Assembly: GCF_006440735.1 (NCBI RefSeq)
Contig: NZ_VFUA01000032.1
Location: 1 to 56,391, forward strand
Reading direction: 5' to 3'
DNA from: Mesorhizobium sp. B2-7-1
Lineage (GTDB): Bacteria; Pseudomonadota; Alphaproteobacteria; Rhizobiales; Rhizobiaceae
Length of the DNA stretch: 56,391 nt
Positions within the stretch are counted from its first letter, which is position 1. The number at the start of each line of letters is the position of its first letter. The notes beneath the pieces are model-generated. The model did not search any database. It saw nothing but the letters and a program-made list of their open reading frames with translations, and was not told where the DNA came from. This document shows, piece after piece, positions 37,180 through 44,874 of the stretch. Made by a program: the position numbers and the translations under genes.

Positions 37180-39048
37180 ATGACGTCCGCCGCCGGCCAG
37201 AACCGCGAGATCGAGCAGCTTAGAAAACTGCTCTTTCAAACGGAGGCGGCGCGTCTCGAGGCGCTGGGGGCGGACGTCGCCCTGCTTCAGCAATACATAG
37301 GCAACCCCGACCGTCTGGAAACGGCAACGGCCGACATCCTCGTCGCGGCGTTGGAGCGCGCCGAAGTCGTTCGGCCGCGCGAACTGGCGAACGTCATCGC
37401 GCCGTCCGTGGTTTCCGCGATCCGCAGCGAGATCAGGAACTCACGCGACCTCATGGTCGACGCGCTCTACCCGATCACGGGCAGGCTGGTCAGCGCGGCC
37501 GTGGCAAACGCTTTCAAGGAACTCGTGGCGCGGCTGGAACAGCGCCTCAATGCCCTGACATCGACGGAGCTTTGGATCGGGCGCATCAAGTCGCTGGCGA
37601 CCGGCCGCCCGATCAGCGAGTTCGTTCTGGCTAACGCCAGTCCGCCGCGCGTCGACCGGCTGCTGATGATCGAGCGCGGCAACGGACGCCTCGTCGCGGA
37701 TTGGAAGCGCGAAGCGACCTCCGACGAGCGGGCCGACCTGTTGAGCGCGATGGTCGCGGCGATCCTGGAGTTTTCCGTTCAGGCCCTCGCGGGAGAGGGC
37801 AACCTGCAGCAGCTCGATTTCGGCGGACGCGAGATCGTGCTTCGCGCCTCGCCCCGGTTCATCCTGGCTGCCGAGTGCATCGGTCCCCTTCGCCCCGTCG
37901 ACGACGCCAGGATCAATTCGCTTTTCTTCGACACGATCGAGAATATGGATCGCGGCCTCGACTGCGACGCCGCCATGCTGGGGTCCCTGGCCGCCTCCAT
38001 CGAAGCCGGTCCGGCCGCGGAGCCCAAATCGCGCCGGGGCGGAAAGGTCGTCCTATTCGTGCTCGCGGCTCTCGTCGCCGCCGGGCTGGCATGGCTGGCG
38101 AGCGTCTATTTGACCCGCACGATGCTGGAGCGGCGCACGAACGACGCGCTCGTGGAACTGGCCGGCAAGGAACCGTTGCTGGAAACATTTCCGCTGCATC
38201 TGGATTTTGACCACCGCAACCGCAGCGTCTCGGTCTCCGGCATGGAGCCAGGCCAGGTGCGGACGGCTCCGCTGATCGACGCCCTGGCCAAAGCCGCCGC
38301 GCCCTATCGGGTCGTCGGCCGGATCGGAGTCGTGCCGGGCACGGAACAGGTGGCGGCGCTCAACGCCGATATCGACGCCCTGCGGCAATCGGTGACCGGC
38401 CTCCAGGCGGGCATCGACGAAAACCGCCAGGCGATCGCCGAGCTGCGGCAATCTCTTGCCGGTCTGCGGAAGTCCACCGGCGAAACCAGCGAAGCGGTTG
38501 CCGGCCAGCGGCAGTCTCTCGCAGGCTTGCAGGCCCGCATCGATGAGACGCGCGGGCCGAACCAGGAAGAGCTGCAATCCCTTGCCGGCCTGCGGGCGGG
38601 CATCGACGAAACACGCGCGGCGCTCACCGAGGAAACAAAATCCAGGAACCAGCAATTTGATGCCATGCGGTCGATCGCCGACGGCCCCGCCGAGCGGCTC
38701 GAACGCTTCATGGCCGCGACGGCGATCTTCTTTGGCGACGCCGATGCCTTTGCCGACGACAACGAGGCCGGGCAACAGATCCGCGATCTGGCCGGCCTTC
38801 TTGCGGGCAACGACCTGAGGATCCGTGTCGTCGGGCACGCGGACGATACCGGAACGGAATCGACCAACCGCGCGGTCGCCCGCAAGAGGGCCGATCAGGT
38901 GGTGAGAGGATTGACCTCGCTCGGCATCGAACCGTCGCGGCTGTTCGTGGTTTCGCGCTCGTCATCGATGCCGATTTCCGACGTGCCGAGCGAAGGAAAC
39001 CGCCGCGTCACCTTCGAAAATGTGTTCCGCGCCGAGCGCCCTCAATGA
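37180..39048 (+). CDS. Trans-envelope OmpA-domain protein of the Ras-like GTPase operon
   Basis: A 622-residue protein. The cytoplasmic N-domain (about 1-285) resembles the conserved domain found with bacterial Ras-like GTPases (LRKLLFQTEAARLEAL ... LYPITGRLVSAAVANAFKEL). One transmembrane helix follows (about 289-310), then a periplasmic module (331-390, BON-like by pattern) and four 21-residue coiled-coil repeats (401-484). The C-terminal OmpA/MotB-type peptidoglycan-binding domain (about 508-620) has GHADDTGTESTNRAVARKRADQV, where Asp555 and Arg570 are the probable peptidoglycan ligands. The stop overlaps the GTPase start as ATGA. The protein therefore links cytoplasm to cell wall and could position or transduce signals for the GTPase. 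Confidence 0.9.
   Translation: MTSAAGQNREIEQLRKLLFQTEAARLEALGADVALLQQYIGNPDRLETATADILVAALERAEVVRPRELANVIAPSVVSAIRSEIRNSRDLMVDALYPITGRLVSAAVANAFKELVARLEQRLNALTSTELWIGRIKSLATGRPISEFVLANASPPRVDRLLMIERGNGRLVADWKREATSDERADLLSAMVAAILEFSVQALAGEGNLQQLDFGGREIVLRASPRFILAAECIGPLRPVDDARINSLFFDTIENMDRGLDCDAAMLGSLAASIEAGPAAEPKSRRGGKVVLFVLAALVAAGLAWLASVYLTRTMLERRTNDALVELAGKEPLLETFPLHLDFDHRNRSVSVSGMEPGQVRTAPLIDALAKAAAPYRVVGRIGVVPGTEQVAALNADIDALRQSVTGLQAGIDENRQAIAELRQSLAGLRKSTGETSEAVAGQRQSLAGLQARIDETRGPNQEELQSLAGLRAGIDETRAALTEETKSRNQQFDAMRSIADGPAERLERFMAATAIFFGDADAFADDNEAGQQIRDLAGLLAGNDLRIRVVGHADDTGTESTNRAVARKRADQVVRGLTSLGIEPSRLFVVSRSSSMPISDVPSEGNRRVTFENVFRAERPQ
38380..38631 (+). repeat. Four tandem 63-bp coding repeats
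   Basis: Within the OmpA-domain gene, four consecutive 21-codon units each contain a QSxxGL(Q/R) core; three continue to IDExR. They encode residues 401-421, 422-442, 443-463 and 464-484. Copy-number change here would alter the length of the periplasmic stalk. Confidence 0.8.
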
Positions 39049-39554
39049 TGCTCAGCGCAAAGGTCATGCTGCTTGGCGATATGGGTGTGGGCAAGACGTC
39101 CATCATGTACCGCCTCGTGCATGATCGTTTCGACGGCGAATACAAATCCACGCTCGGTGTCGAGGTGCTCAGCTACGATGTTCCGGCCGATCCGGTTCGC
39201 GGCGGCGACGCGGCGCGCCTCGTTCTGTGGGATACCGACGGCGATTTCGGGACCCGTATCTTCGACACCGTCTACGTCACCGGCGCGTCCGCCGCGATCG
39301 TCGTGTCGGACGTGACGCGCCCGCAAACCGTGACGCGCATGGTCGAGCTGGTGCGCAGCTTCGAGGCGAGATTTCCAGGCAGGCCATACAGGGCCCTCGT
39401 GAACAAGATCGATCTCGCCGAAGCCCCCGGCAGCGCCGAAGAGATCGGCCAGTTGCCGCGATCGAGCGTCACGTTCGTGAGCGCCAAGAACGGCGAGGGA
39501 ATCGTCGATGCCTTTGCGGAGCTCGCCGAAACGATACGGCGTAGGCAGCTTTAG
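39045..39554 (+). CDS. Ras-like small GTPase (Rup/MglA-type)
   Basis: A 169-residue protein with all G-motifs: G1 GDMGVGKTS (11-19), G2 Thr36 (STLGVE), G3 DTDG (63-66), G4 NKID (120-123) and G5 SAK (146-148). The residue equivalent to Ras Gln61 is Asp67 (WDTDGDFG), so intrinsic hydrolysis may be slow or need a partner. There is no lipidation signal or signal peptide. It overlaps the OmpA-domain gene by four bases. In the known prokaryotic Ras-like families (MglA, Rup) many members are unstudied. The clear partner here is the membrane-spanning OmpA protein, so a role in positioning or signalling at the envelope is inferred. Confidence 0.9.
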   Translation: MMLSAKVMLLGDMGVGKTSIMYRLVHDRFDGEYKSTLGVEVLSYDVPADPVRGGDAARLVLWDTDGDFGTRIFDTVYVTGASAAIVVSDVTRPQTVTRMVELVRSFEARFPGRPYRALVNKIDLAEAPGSAEEIGQLPRSSVTFVSAKNGEGIVDAFAELAETIRRRQL

Positions 39555-39616
39555 AGTGATCGGCGGCCCTGCCTTGCCGACAACAATATTGCCAAATCGT
39601 ATCCCATAAGATACAT

Positions 39617-39892
39617 ATGCTCATGATCGAAGTCATCACGACCAATGTATTCGACGCATGGTTCGAGAGCCTTCGTGATCGCCGGGCGAAAGCCCGGATT
39701 CAGGCGCGCATCAGCCGTGTCGAGTTCGGAAACCTTGGCGACGCCAAGCTTTTTTTCGGCATTGGCGAGCTGCGCATCGACTAGGGGCCAGGCTACAGGA
39801 TTTATTTTCTGAAACGCGCAGACGTCATCGTCATCCTTCTGTGCGGCGGCGATAAGGGCAGTCAGAATCGCGACATAAAGCGAGCGCTGTAA
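39617..39892 (+). pseudogene. RelE/HigB-type addiction toxin with internal amber codon
   Basis: Frame of 91 codons. The N-terminal part reads MLMIEVITTNVFDAWFESLRD and matches the addiction-module killer protein family. At codon 56 TAG (39782-39784) replaces the Tyr of the motif GELRIDYGPGYR. The rest, GPGYRIYFLKRADVIVILLCGGDK, continues in frame to a TAA at 39890. The antitoxin gene follows 19 bp later and is intact. A small inverted repeat, GTATC-N6-GATAC (39599-39614), just before the toxin could be the operator. The toxin is probably inactive, unless the codon is read through or miscalled. Confidence 0.8.
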
Positions 39893-39911
39893 ATCGCCAA
39901 GGAGGTTTAAA

Positions 39912-40214
39912 ATGGCAATCACGACCAGCAAGTGGGACGCGGCCAAATTCCTCGACACAGAAGACGACATCGTCGCCTACCTCGATGCCGTCATGGAGGA
40001 AGGCGATCTCTCTTTCCTGTGCAAGGCGCTTGGCGATGTCGCCCGATCCAGAGGAATGACGGAAATCGCCAAGAAAACCGGCATGTCCCGCGAAAGCCTC
40101 TACAAGGCGCTCAGCGAAAAAGGGAACCCTTCCCTTTCCACCGTAGCGGCGGTCCTCGACGCCATGGGACTTCGTCTCTCCGTCGCGCCTCGCGACCAAA
40201 CGCACGCTGCATGA
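39912..40214 (+). CDS. HigA-type addiction-module antitoxin
   Basis: A 100-residue protein of the addiction-module antidote family. It starts MAITTSKWDAAKFLDTEDDIVAYLDAVMEEGD and has the XRE-like HTH SRGMTEIAKKTGMSRESLYKALSEKGNPSLSTVAAVLDAMGL. It normally binds and neutralises the upstream toxin and represses the operon. A good ribosome site (aaggaggt) precedes the ATG. With the toxin broken it is an orphan. Confidence 0.9.
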   Translation: MAITTSKWDAAKFLDTEDDIVAYLDAVMEEGDLSFLCKALGDVARSRGMTEIAKKTGMSRESLYKALSEKGNPSLSTVAAVLDAMGLRLSVAPRDQTHAA

Positions 40215-40255
40215 TGCCTGGCGTTCGTCGGACATTGCGAAGTAATTTGGAAGCT

Positions 40256-40330
40256 TGGTACGCCCAAGGGGAATCGAACCCCTGTTCCCGCCGTGAGAGG
40301 GCGGTGTCCTGACCGCTAGACGATGGGCGC
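40256..40330 (-). tRNA. tRNA-Glu (CTC)
   Basis: On the minus strand the cloverleaf reads GCGCCCA (acceptor, 5'), TCTAGCGG D-arm, anticodon stem-loop CGCCCTCTCACGGCG with anticodon CTC, T-arm AGGGGTTCGATTCCCCT and TGGGCGT acceptor end. CCA is encoded. The first pair is G-U. It decodes GAG. Confidence 0.95.
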
Positions 40331-40415
40331 GCTCAAGAACCGGCTACATAGGCTGGCGGCCGGGAAAAAGCAACTGGGGTTTCTGGCACCCGAACCACTT
40401 TACGGATTGGGTGTG

Positions 40416-40829
40416 TCAGCCCTGGCGTTTCGGCTCGATCAGGTCCCAGAGATTGCCGTAGAGATCGGCGAAGACCGCCACCGTGCCATAGGCCTCGAAG
40501 CGAGGCGCTTCGCGGAACTCGACACCCCTGCCGAGCATCGCCTGATGGTCGCGGGAAAAATCGTCGGTCTCGAGGAACAGGAAGACCCGGCCGCCCGTCT
40601 GGTTGCCGATGCGGCTTGCCTGCTCTTCGCCGGATGCTTCCGCCAGGAGCAACCGCGCGCCCTGGCCCTTCGCCGGCGCGACGGTGACCCAGCGCTTGCC
40701 GCCGCCGAGATCGACATCCTCGGTGAGCAAGAAGCCGAGCCGCTCGACATACCAGGCGATCGCCTCGTCGTAATTGCCGACGACGAGCGCGACGGTCGCG
40801 ACGCTGCGGCGTTCGGCAAAGACGTTCAT
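40416..40829 (-). CDS. VOC-family glyoxalase-like protein
   Basis: A 137-residue single-module-pair VOC protein: VATVALVVGNYDEAIAWYVERLGFLLTEDVDLGGGKRWVTVAP in the first half and GRGVEFREAPRFEAYGTVAVFADLYGNLWDLIE in the second. The start at 40829 (MNVFAERR) is used; the longer frame overlaps the upstream gene. It lies 10 bp after the DUF6476-like gene, and the two probably share a transcript. Substrate unknown. Confidence 0.85.
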   Translation of the reverse strand: MNVFAERRSVATVALVVGNYDEAIAWYVERLGFLLTEDVDLGGGKRWVTVAPAKGQGARLLLAEASGEEQASRIGNQTGGRVFLFLETDDFSRDHQAMLGRGVEFREAPRFEAYGTVAVFADLYGNLWDLIEPKRQG

Positions 40830-40839
40830 TGGTGCGGGC

Positions 40840-41223
40840 TCATTTGTTGCGGATCGCGAACTGGCCGATGATGCGGCGCTCGGCAATGTCGTAGACGAAG
40901 ATCGAACGGCTGCCGTCCGCCAACTCGGCATCGATCGACAGGCGGTTGCCGGAGAGCGACTGGCTGACCACCTTGGCGCCCACGGGAAGCACGATGTCGC
41001 CCGACAGCGGCGCGCCGGCCGGAGCCTGGACATTTTCGGCGGGCGCTAAGCCGGCCACCGGCGCGTTGCGGGCTTTGTAGACAAGCGCCCCGATCACCAC
41101 CATAAGGGCGAGGAACAGAAGGCCGAGATTGACGATCATGAAGCGGACGAGCTTGCGGCGCACGTTCTCGGCCGCGGGGTCGAGCGGCTTTTCCTCGTCT
41201 TCTTCGGCGATCGGCCGGGCCAT
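40840..41223 (-). CDS. Single-span membrane protein (DUF6476-like)
   Basis: A 127-residue protein. An acidic N-terminus (EEDEEKPLDPAAENVRRKLVRF) is followed by one transmembrane helix (about residues 29-49, MIVNLGLLFLALMVVIGALVYKA). A periplasmic beta-rich domain ends SIFVYDIAERRIIGQFAIRN. Such proteins lie next to rluD-like genes in many Hyphomicrobiales, as here (divergent, 26 bp). Function unknown. Confidence 0.75.
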   Translation of the reverse strand: MARPIAEEDEEKPLDPAAENVRRKLVRFMIVNLGLLFLALMVVIGALVYKARNAPVAGLAPAENVQAPAGAPLSGDIVLPVGAKVVSQSLSGNRLSIDAELADGSRSIFVYDIAERRIIGQFAIRNK

Positions 41224-41249
41224 GGCTAAGCAATCCGCAACGGGTTTCG

Positions 41250-42314
41250 ATGAGCGCTCATAACGAAGAGGCCCCGATATTGATAGAGGACGAATTGGCG
41301 GACGAGGAATCCGGCGAAGCTGTCGTGCTCGAAGCCGGCGCCGATGCCGTCGGCCAGCGTCTCGACCAGTGGCTTGCCGCCCGGCTCGGGCCGGAACTCT
41401 CGCGCAACCGCGTGCAGGCGCTGATCCGCCAAGGCGCCGTCTCCATAGCCGGCAAGCCGGTGCTGGAGGCCAAGCGCAAGCTGGTCGCCGGTGACCGGAT
41501 CGAAATCCTGGTGCCCGCGCCGGAGCCCGCCGCGCCGCAAGGCGAGGACATCCCCCTCGACATCCTCTACGAGGACGACGAGTTGATCGTCATCAACAAG
41601 CCTGCGGGACTGGTCGTCCATCCCGGCGCCGGCAATTGGACCGGCACGCTGGTCAATGCGCTGATCCATCATTGCGGCGACAGCCTGTCCGGCATCGGCG
41701 GCGTCAGGCGGCCGGGCATCGTCCACCGGCTGGACAAGGAGACCAGCGGCGTCATGGTCGTGGCCAAGACCGACCGCGCGCACAGGGCTCTGTCGGAGGC
41801 CTTTGCCGACCACGGCCGCACCGGCAATCTCGAACGCGCCTATCTGGCGCTGGTCTGGGGCATCCCGCAACGGCCTAACGGCACCATCGACGCCGCCTTG
41901 GGCCGCGCCGCCGACCGCGTGCGCCGCGCGGTGGTGCCGGAAAGCCGCGACGACGCGCGCCACGCCGTCACCCATTTCAGCGTCGTCGAGCGCTTCGGCG
42001 AAGGGCAGCAGGCTTTCGCCGCCGCAAGCCTGGTCGAATGCCGGCTGGAGACCGGCCGCACCCACCAGATCCGCGTCCACATGGCCCATATCGGCCACCC
42101 CGTGGTCGGCGACCCCGACTATGGGCTGGCCTTCCGCACCAAGGCCAACCGGCTGCCTGAGCCCTTGAAAAGCAAGGTCAAAGCCTTCCCCCGGCAAGCC
42201 CTGCACGCCTGGCTCCTTGAATTCGAGCACCCGACCACCCATCTAACGATGAGGTTCGAAGCGCCGATGCCGGGAGACATGGAGGAACTCGTCGGCGACT
42301 TCCGGAAACTTTGA
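41250..42314 (+). CDS. rluD: RluA-family 23S rRNA pseudouridine synthase
   Basis: A 354-residue protein with an N-terminal S4 RNA-binding domain (about 35-95, QRLDQWLAARLGPELSRNRVQALIRQGAVSIAG) and a catalytic pseudouridine synthase domain (about 105-340). The catalytic motif is GIVHRLDKETSGVMVVAKT with its conserved Asp, and the late motif is RTHQIRVHMAHIGHPVVGD. An S4 domain plus this length matches RluD, which modifies helix 69 of 23S rRNA. RluC or a generic RluA member cannot be excluded from sequence alone. Confidence 0.9.
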   Translation: MSAHNEEAPILIEDELADEESGEAVVLEAGADAVGQRLDQWLAARLGPELSRNRVQALIRQGAVSIAGKPVLEAKRKLVAGDRIEILVPAPEPAAPQGEDIPLDILYEDDELIVINKPAGLVVHPGAGNWTGTLVNALIHHCGDSLSGIGGVRRPGIVHRLDKETSGVMVVAKTDRAHRALSEAFADHGRTGNLERAYLALVWGIPQRPNGTIDAALGRAADRVRRAVVPESRDDARHAVTHFSVVERFGEGQQAFAAASLVECRLETGRTHQIRVHMAHIGHPVVGDPDYGLAFRTKANRLPEPLKSKVKAFPRQALHAWLLEFEHPTTHLTMRFEAPMPGDMEELVGDFRKL

Positions 42315-42532
42315 ACCCCACCCGCCACGAACAAGCTGCAAACCAGCCATCAAAAAACCTGACCGGCGTTGTTCACTTCAACGTGACAGACTGTTTAGCG
42401 TTGAACAAATGCCTGTCTTTTCTGGTTTTGTTCCTATATATTGAGGTTGTCTGCGGATGAGCCTTTTGGCATCCGCGACGAATGCCCGCCGCGTTTCGGG
42501 GGCATCCACTCCAAAGAGAGAGGGGCGCTATC

Positions 42533-43444
42533 ATGGCCCAATCATTACCCAGTATCGTTTCCGGTGAAGGCGGTCTCGCCCGCTACCTGGAAGAAATCCG
42601 CCGCTTTCCGATGCTTCAGCCGCAGGAAGAGTACATGCTCGCGAAACGTTACGCCGAGCATCAGGACACCACGGCTGCCCATAAGCTCGTCACCAGCCAC
42701 CTGAGGCTCGTCGCCAAGATCGCCATGGGCTATCGCGGCTACGGCCTGCCGATCGGCGAGGTGATTTCGGAAGGCAATGTCGGCCTCATGCAGGCCGTGA
42801 AGAAATTCGAACCGGAGCGTGGTTTCCGGCTTGCCACATATGCCATGTGGTGGATCAAGGCCTCGATCCAGGAATACATCCTGCGCTCGTGGAGCCTGGT
42901 CAAGATGGGCACCACCGCCAACCAGAAGCGTCTGTTCTTCAACCTGCGCAAGGTGAAGGGCAAGATCCAGGCGCTCGACGATGGCGACTTGAAGCCCGAC
43001 CAGATCGCCGAGATTGCCACGCGCCTCAACGTTTCCGAGGCCGAAGTGGTGTCGATGAACCGCCGCCTGTCGGGCGACGCTTCGCTCAACGCCCCCATCC
43101 GGGCGAGCGAAGGCGAGTCCGGCGAATGGCAGGACTGGCTGGTCGACGACCACGAGAGCCAGGAAGAGATGCTGATCGAGCAGGACGAGCTGGAGAATCG
43201 GCGCGGCATGCTGTCGGGCGCGTTGTCGGTGCTCAACGATCGCGAACGGCGCATCTTCGAGGCCCGTCGTCTGGCCGAAGAGCCGCTGACGCTGGAAGAG
43301 CTGTCGGCCGAGTTCGACATCAGCCGCGAGCGCGTGCGCCAGATCGAGGTGCGCGCCTTCGAGAAGGTGCAGGACGCGGTCAAGGCCGCGGCCAAGCGCC
43401 AGATGCAGGCGCTGCGCACCATCGAAGCGCAGCCGGCGGCTTAA
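42533..43444 (+). CDS. rpoH: Heat-shock sigma factor RpoH
   Basis: A 303-residue sigma-70-family factor. Region 1.2/2 contains RRFPMLQPQEEYMLAKRY and SHLRLVAKIAMGYRGYGLPIGEVISEGNVGLMQAVKKFEPERGFRLATYAMWWIKASIQEYILRSWSLVKMG. The RpoH box NQKRLFFNLRKVKGKI is intact, which separates it from RpoD. Region 4 ends with ISRERVRQIEVRAFEKV. It directs heat-shock and oxidative-stress genes. It starts at 42533 after a gagaggggcg site. The 218 bp before it include an AT-rich CTATATATTG segment, a possible -10. Confidence 0.96.
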   Translation: MAQSLPSIVSGEGGLARYLEEIRRFPMLQPQEEYMLAKRYAEHQDTTAAHKLVTSHLRLVAKIAMGYRGYGLPIGEVISEGNVGLMQAVKKFEPERGFRLATYAMWWIKASIQEYILRSWSLVKMGTTANQKRLFFNLRKVKGKIQALDDGDLKPDQIAEIATRLNVSEAEVVSMNRRLSGDASLNAPIRASEGESGEWQDWLVDDHESQEEMLIEQDELENRRGMLSGALSVLNDRERRIFEARRLAEEPLTLEELSAEFDISRERVRQIEVRAFEKVQDAVKAAAKRQMQALRTIEAQPAA

Positions 43445-43464
43445 CCGGCTCAAGGCAGAAATCA

Positions 43465-43493
43465 AAAGGCGGCGCTCCGGCGCCGCCTTTTTT
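43465..43493 (+). terminator. rpoH terminator
   Basis: Stem AAAGGCGGCG, loop CTCCGG, complement, then six or more T. Lies 21 bp after the rpoH stop. Confidence 0.9.
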
Positions 43494-43521
43494 GTTGTTT
43501 TCTTCAAATTTGGCTCCCGGT

Positions 43522-43666
43522 TAGGGCGTGCTGAGATTCAGGCTAGGCCGAGTCGAAAATGGTGGGTTTCGAGAACCGGAGCGGAGCGTACTTAAGTACG
43601 TGAGCACCGGAAGCGCAGAAACCCGCAGTTTGCAGACGGGCATCGCCTGAATATCGGCTCGCCCTA
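43522..43666. repeat. 145-bp MITE-like element with imperfect 22-bp inverted ends
   Basis: The left end TAGGGCGTGCTGAGATTC and the right end (reverse complement TAGGGCGAGCCGATATTC) match at 19 of 22 bases. The interior has a 14-bp palindrome centred on CTTAAG. No ORF. The right end supplies the TAG stop codon of the peroxiredoxin gene (43664-43666). Confidence 0.8.
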
Positions 43667-44323
43667 GGCCGAGGGCTGCTTGGTCTTCCTGAGATAAGGC
43701 AGCACCGTCTCGTACGCCCCGAAGCGCTTGATCGCGTCCTCGTTGGAGACGGCGGCGGTGATGATGACGTCGTCGCCTTGCTTCCAGTTGGCCGGCGTCG
43801 CCACCTGGTGCTTGGCGGTCAGCTGGATGGAATCGATGACGCGCAGGATCTCGTCGAAGTTGCGGCCCGTGGTCATCGGATAGGTCAGCACCAGCTTGAT
43901 CTTCTTGTCGGGGCCGATGACATAGACCGAACGCACGGTGGCGTTGTCGGCCGGCGTGCGGCCCTCCGAGCTCTCGCCGGCGCCGCCTGGCAGCATCTCA
44001 TAGAGCTTTGCGACATGGAGATCTTTGTCGCCGATCAGCGGATAGTTCACCGTGTGGCCGGTGGCGGTCTTGATATCGGCCTGCCACTTGTCGTGGCTCG
44101 ACACCGGATCGACCGAGATGCCGATGATCTTGACGTTGCGCTTTTTGAAATCGCCTTCCAGGCCGGCCATGGTGCCGAGCTCGGTGGTGCAGACCGGGGT
44201 GAAATTCTTCGGATGGCTGAACAGCACCGCCCAGCCATCGCCGATCCAGTCGTGGAACTTGATGGTGCCCTGCGTGGTCTCGGCCGTGAAATCCGGCGCG
44301 ACATCGTTGATACGAAGACTCAT
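43664..44323 (-). CDS. 1-Cys peroxiredoxin (Prx6/AhpC-TSA family)
   Basis: A 219-residue protein. The peroxidatic Cys is in NFTPVCTTELGTMAGLEGDFKKRNVKIIGISVDP, and the conserved Arg region is KLVLTYPMTTGRNFDEILRVID. Only this Cys is in the expected place and there is no resolving Cys, as in Prx6-type enzymes that reduce H2O2 and organic peroxides with an external thiol. The C-terminal extension (TPANWKQGDDVIITAAVSNEDA) is typical of the family. Its stop codon lies inside the terminal inverted repeat of the adjacent MITE-like element. Confidence 0.93.
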   Translation of the reverse strand: MSLRINDVAPDFTAETTQGTIKFHDWIGDGWAVLFSHPKNFTPVCTTELGTMAGLEGDFKKRNVKIIGISVDPVSSHDKWQADIKTATGHTVNYPLIGDKDLHVAKLYEMLPGGAGESSEGRTPADNATVRSVYVIGPDKKIKLVLTYPMTTGRNFDEILRVIDSIQLTAKHQVATPANWKQGDDVIITAAVSNEDAIKRFGAYETVLPYLRKTKQPSA

Positions 44324-44504
44324 GACCTATCCCTACCCTTTTTTATGAAACGGTGGCCGGCGCGGCCGGCACGCGTTCTAAGCTAGCACCATCCCCGTAT
44401 CGGTCAAACGCGGGGAGCCGTAGCCGAGGCCGCTGCAGGCGATTTTTTTTCGCGAGCGCCGGCAATCCGCGGCAGGATTTTCCACTTGCGAGAGGCAGAG
44501 ACGC

Positions 44505-44870
44505 TCAGGCCTTCTTTATCGCCAGCGTCGCCGTGAGATCTTCCATGCGCTGCGCAAGCGCGCCGAGCGCGGTGGTGAGCACGCTGTCGCTCTTGTCGGC
44601 CTTGGTCAGCGCCTCGTCGCGCGTCTTGCGCAAGGTCAGCACCTCGCTCTCCATGCCCTTGACGCGCTTGGTGAGCTCCGAAAGCTCGTCCATCACCATG
44701 ATGCCGGCCATGACGGTGAGCCTCTGGTCGCCGATCTCGCCGAACGAATCCTTCAGATGCGAGACATAGCGGTCGAAGCGCTCGGCAAGGTCGATCAGGT
44801 GCTCTTCCTGGCCCTCGTCGCAGGCCATGCGGTACTGCTTGCCATCGATGGAAACGGTGACCTGTGCCAT
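44505..44870 (-). CDS. zapA: Cell division protein ZapA
   Basis: A 121-residue protein. The N-terminal head reads MAQVTVSIDGKQYRMACDEGQEEHLIDLAERFDRYVSHLKDSFG, the ZapA core, and a coiled-coil C-terminus (about 55-118) follows. ZapA crosslinks FtsZ filaments at the division ring. It lies 4 bp after the DUF4164 gene, a conserved pairing in Hyphomicrobiales. The 180 bp beyond its stop, before the peroxiredoxin start, show no gene. Confidence 0.93.
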   Translation of the reverse strand: MAQVTVSIDGKQYRMACDEGQEEHLIDLAERFDRYVSHLKDSFGEIGDQRLTVMAGIMVMDELSELTKRVKGMESEVLTLRKTRDEALTKADKSDSVLTTALGALAQRMEDLTATLAIKKA

Positions 44871-44874
44871 TGCC

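Noticed and set aside
40256..40330. tRNA-Glu as integration site of an island
   Set aside because: No integrase, no repeated tRNA end nearby, so only suggestive.
44324..44504. Possible 6S RNA near zapA
   Set aside because: 6S RNA is often near zapA in proteobacteria, but I could not recognise its conserved bubble or stems here.
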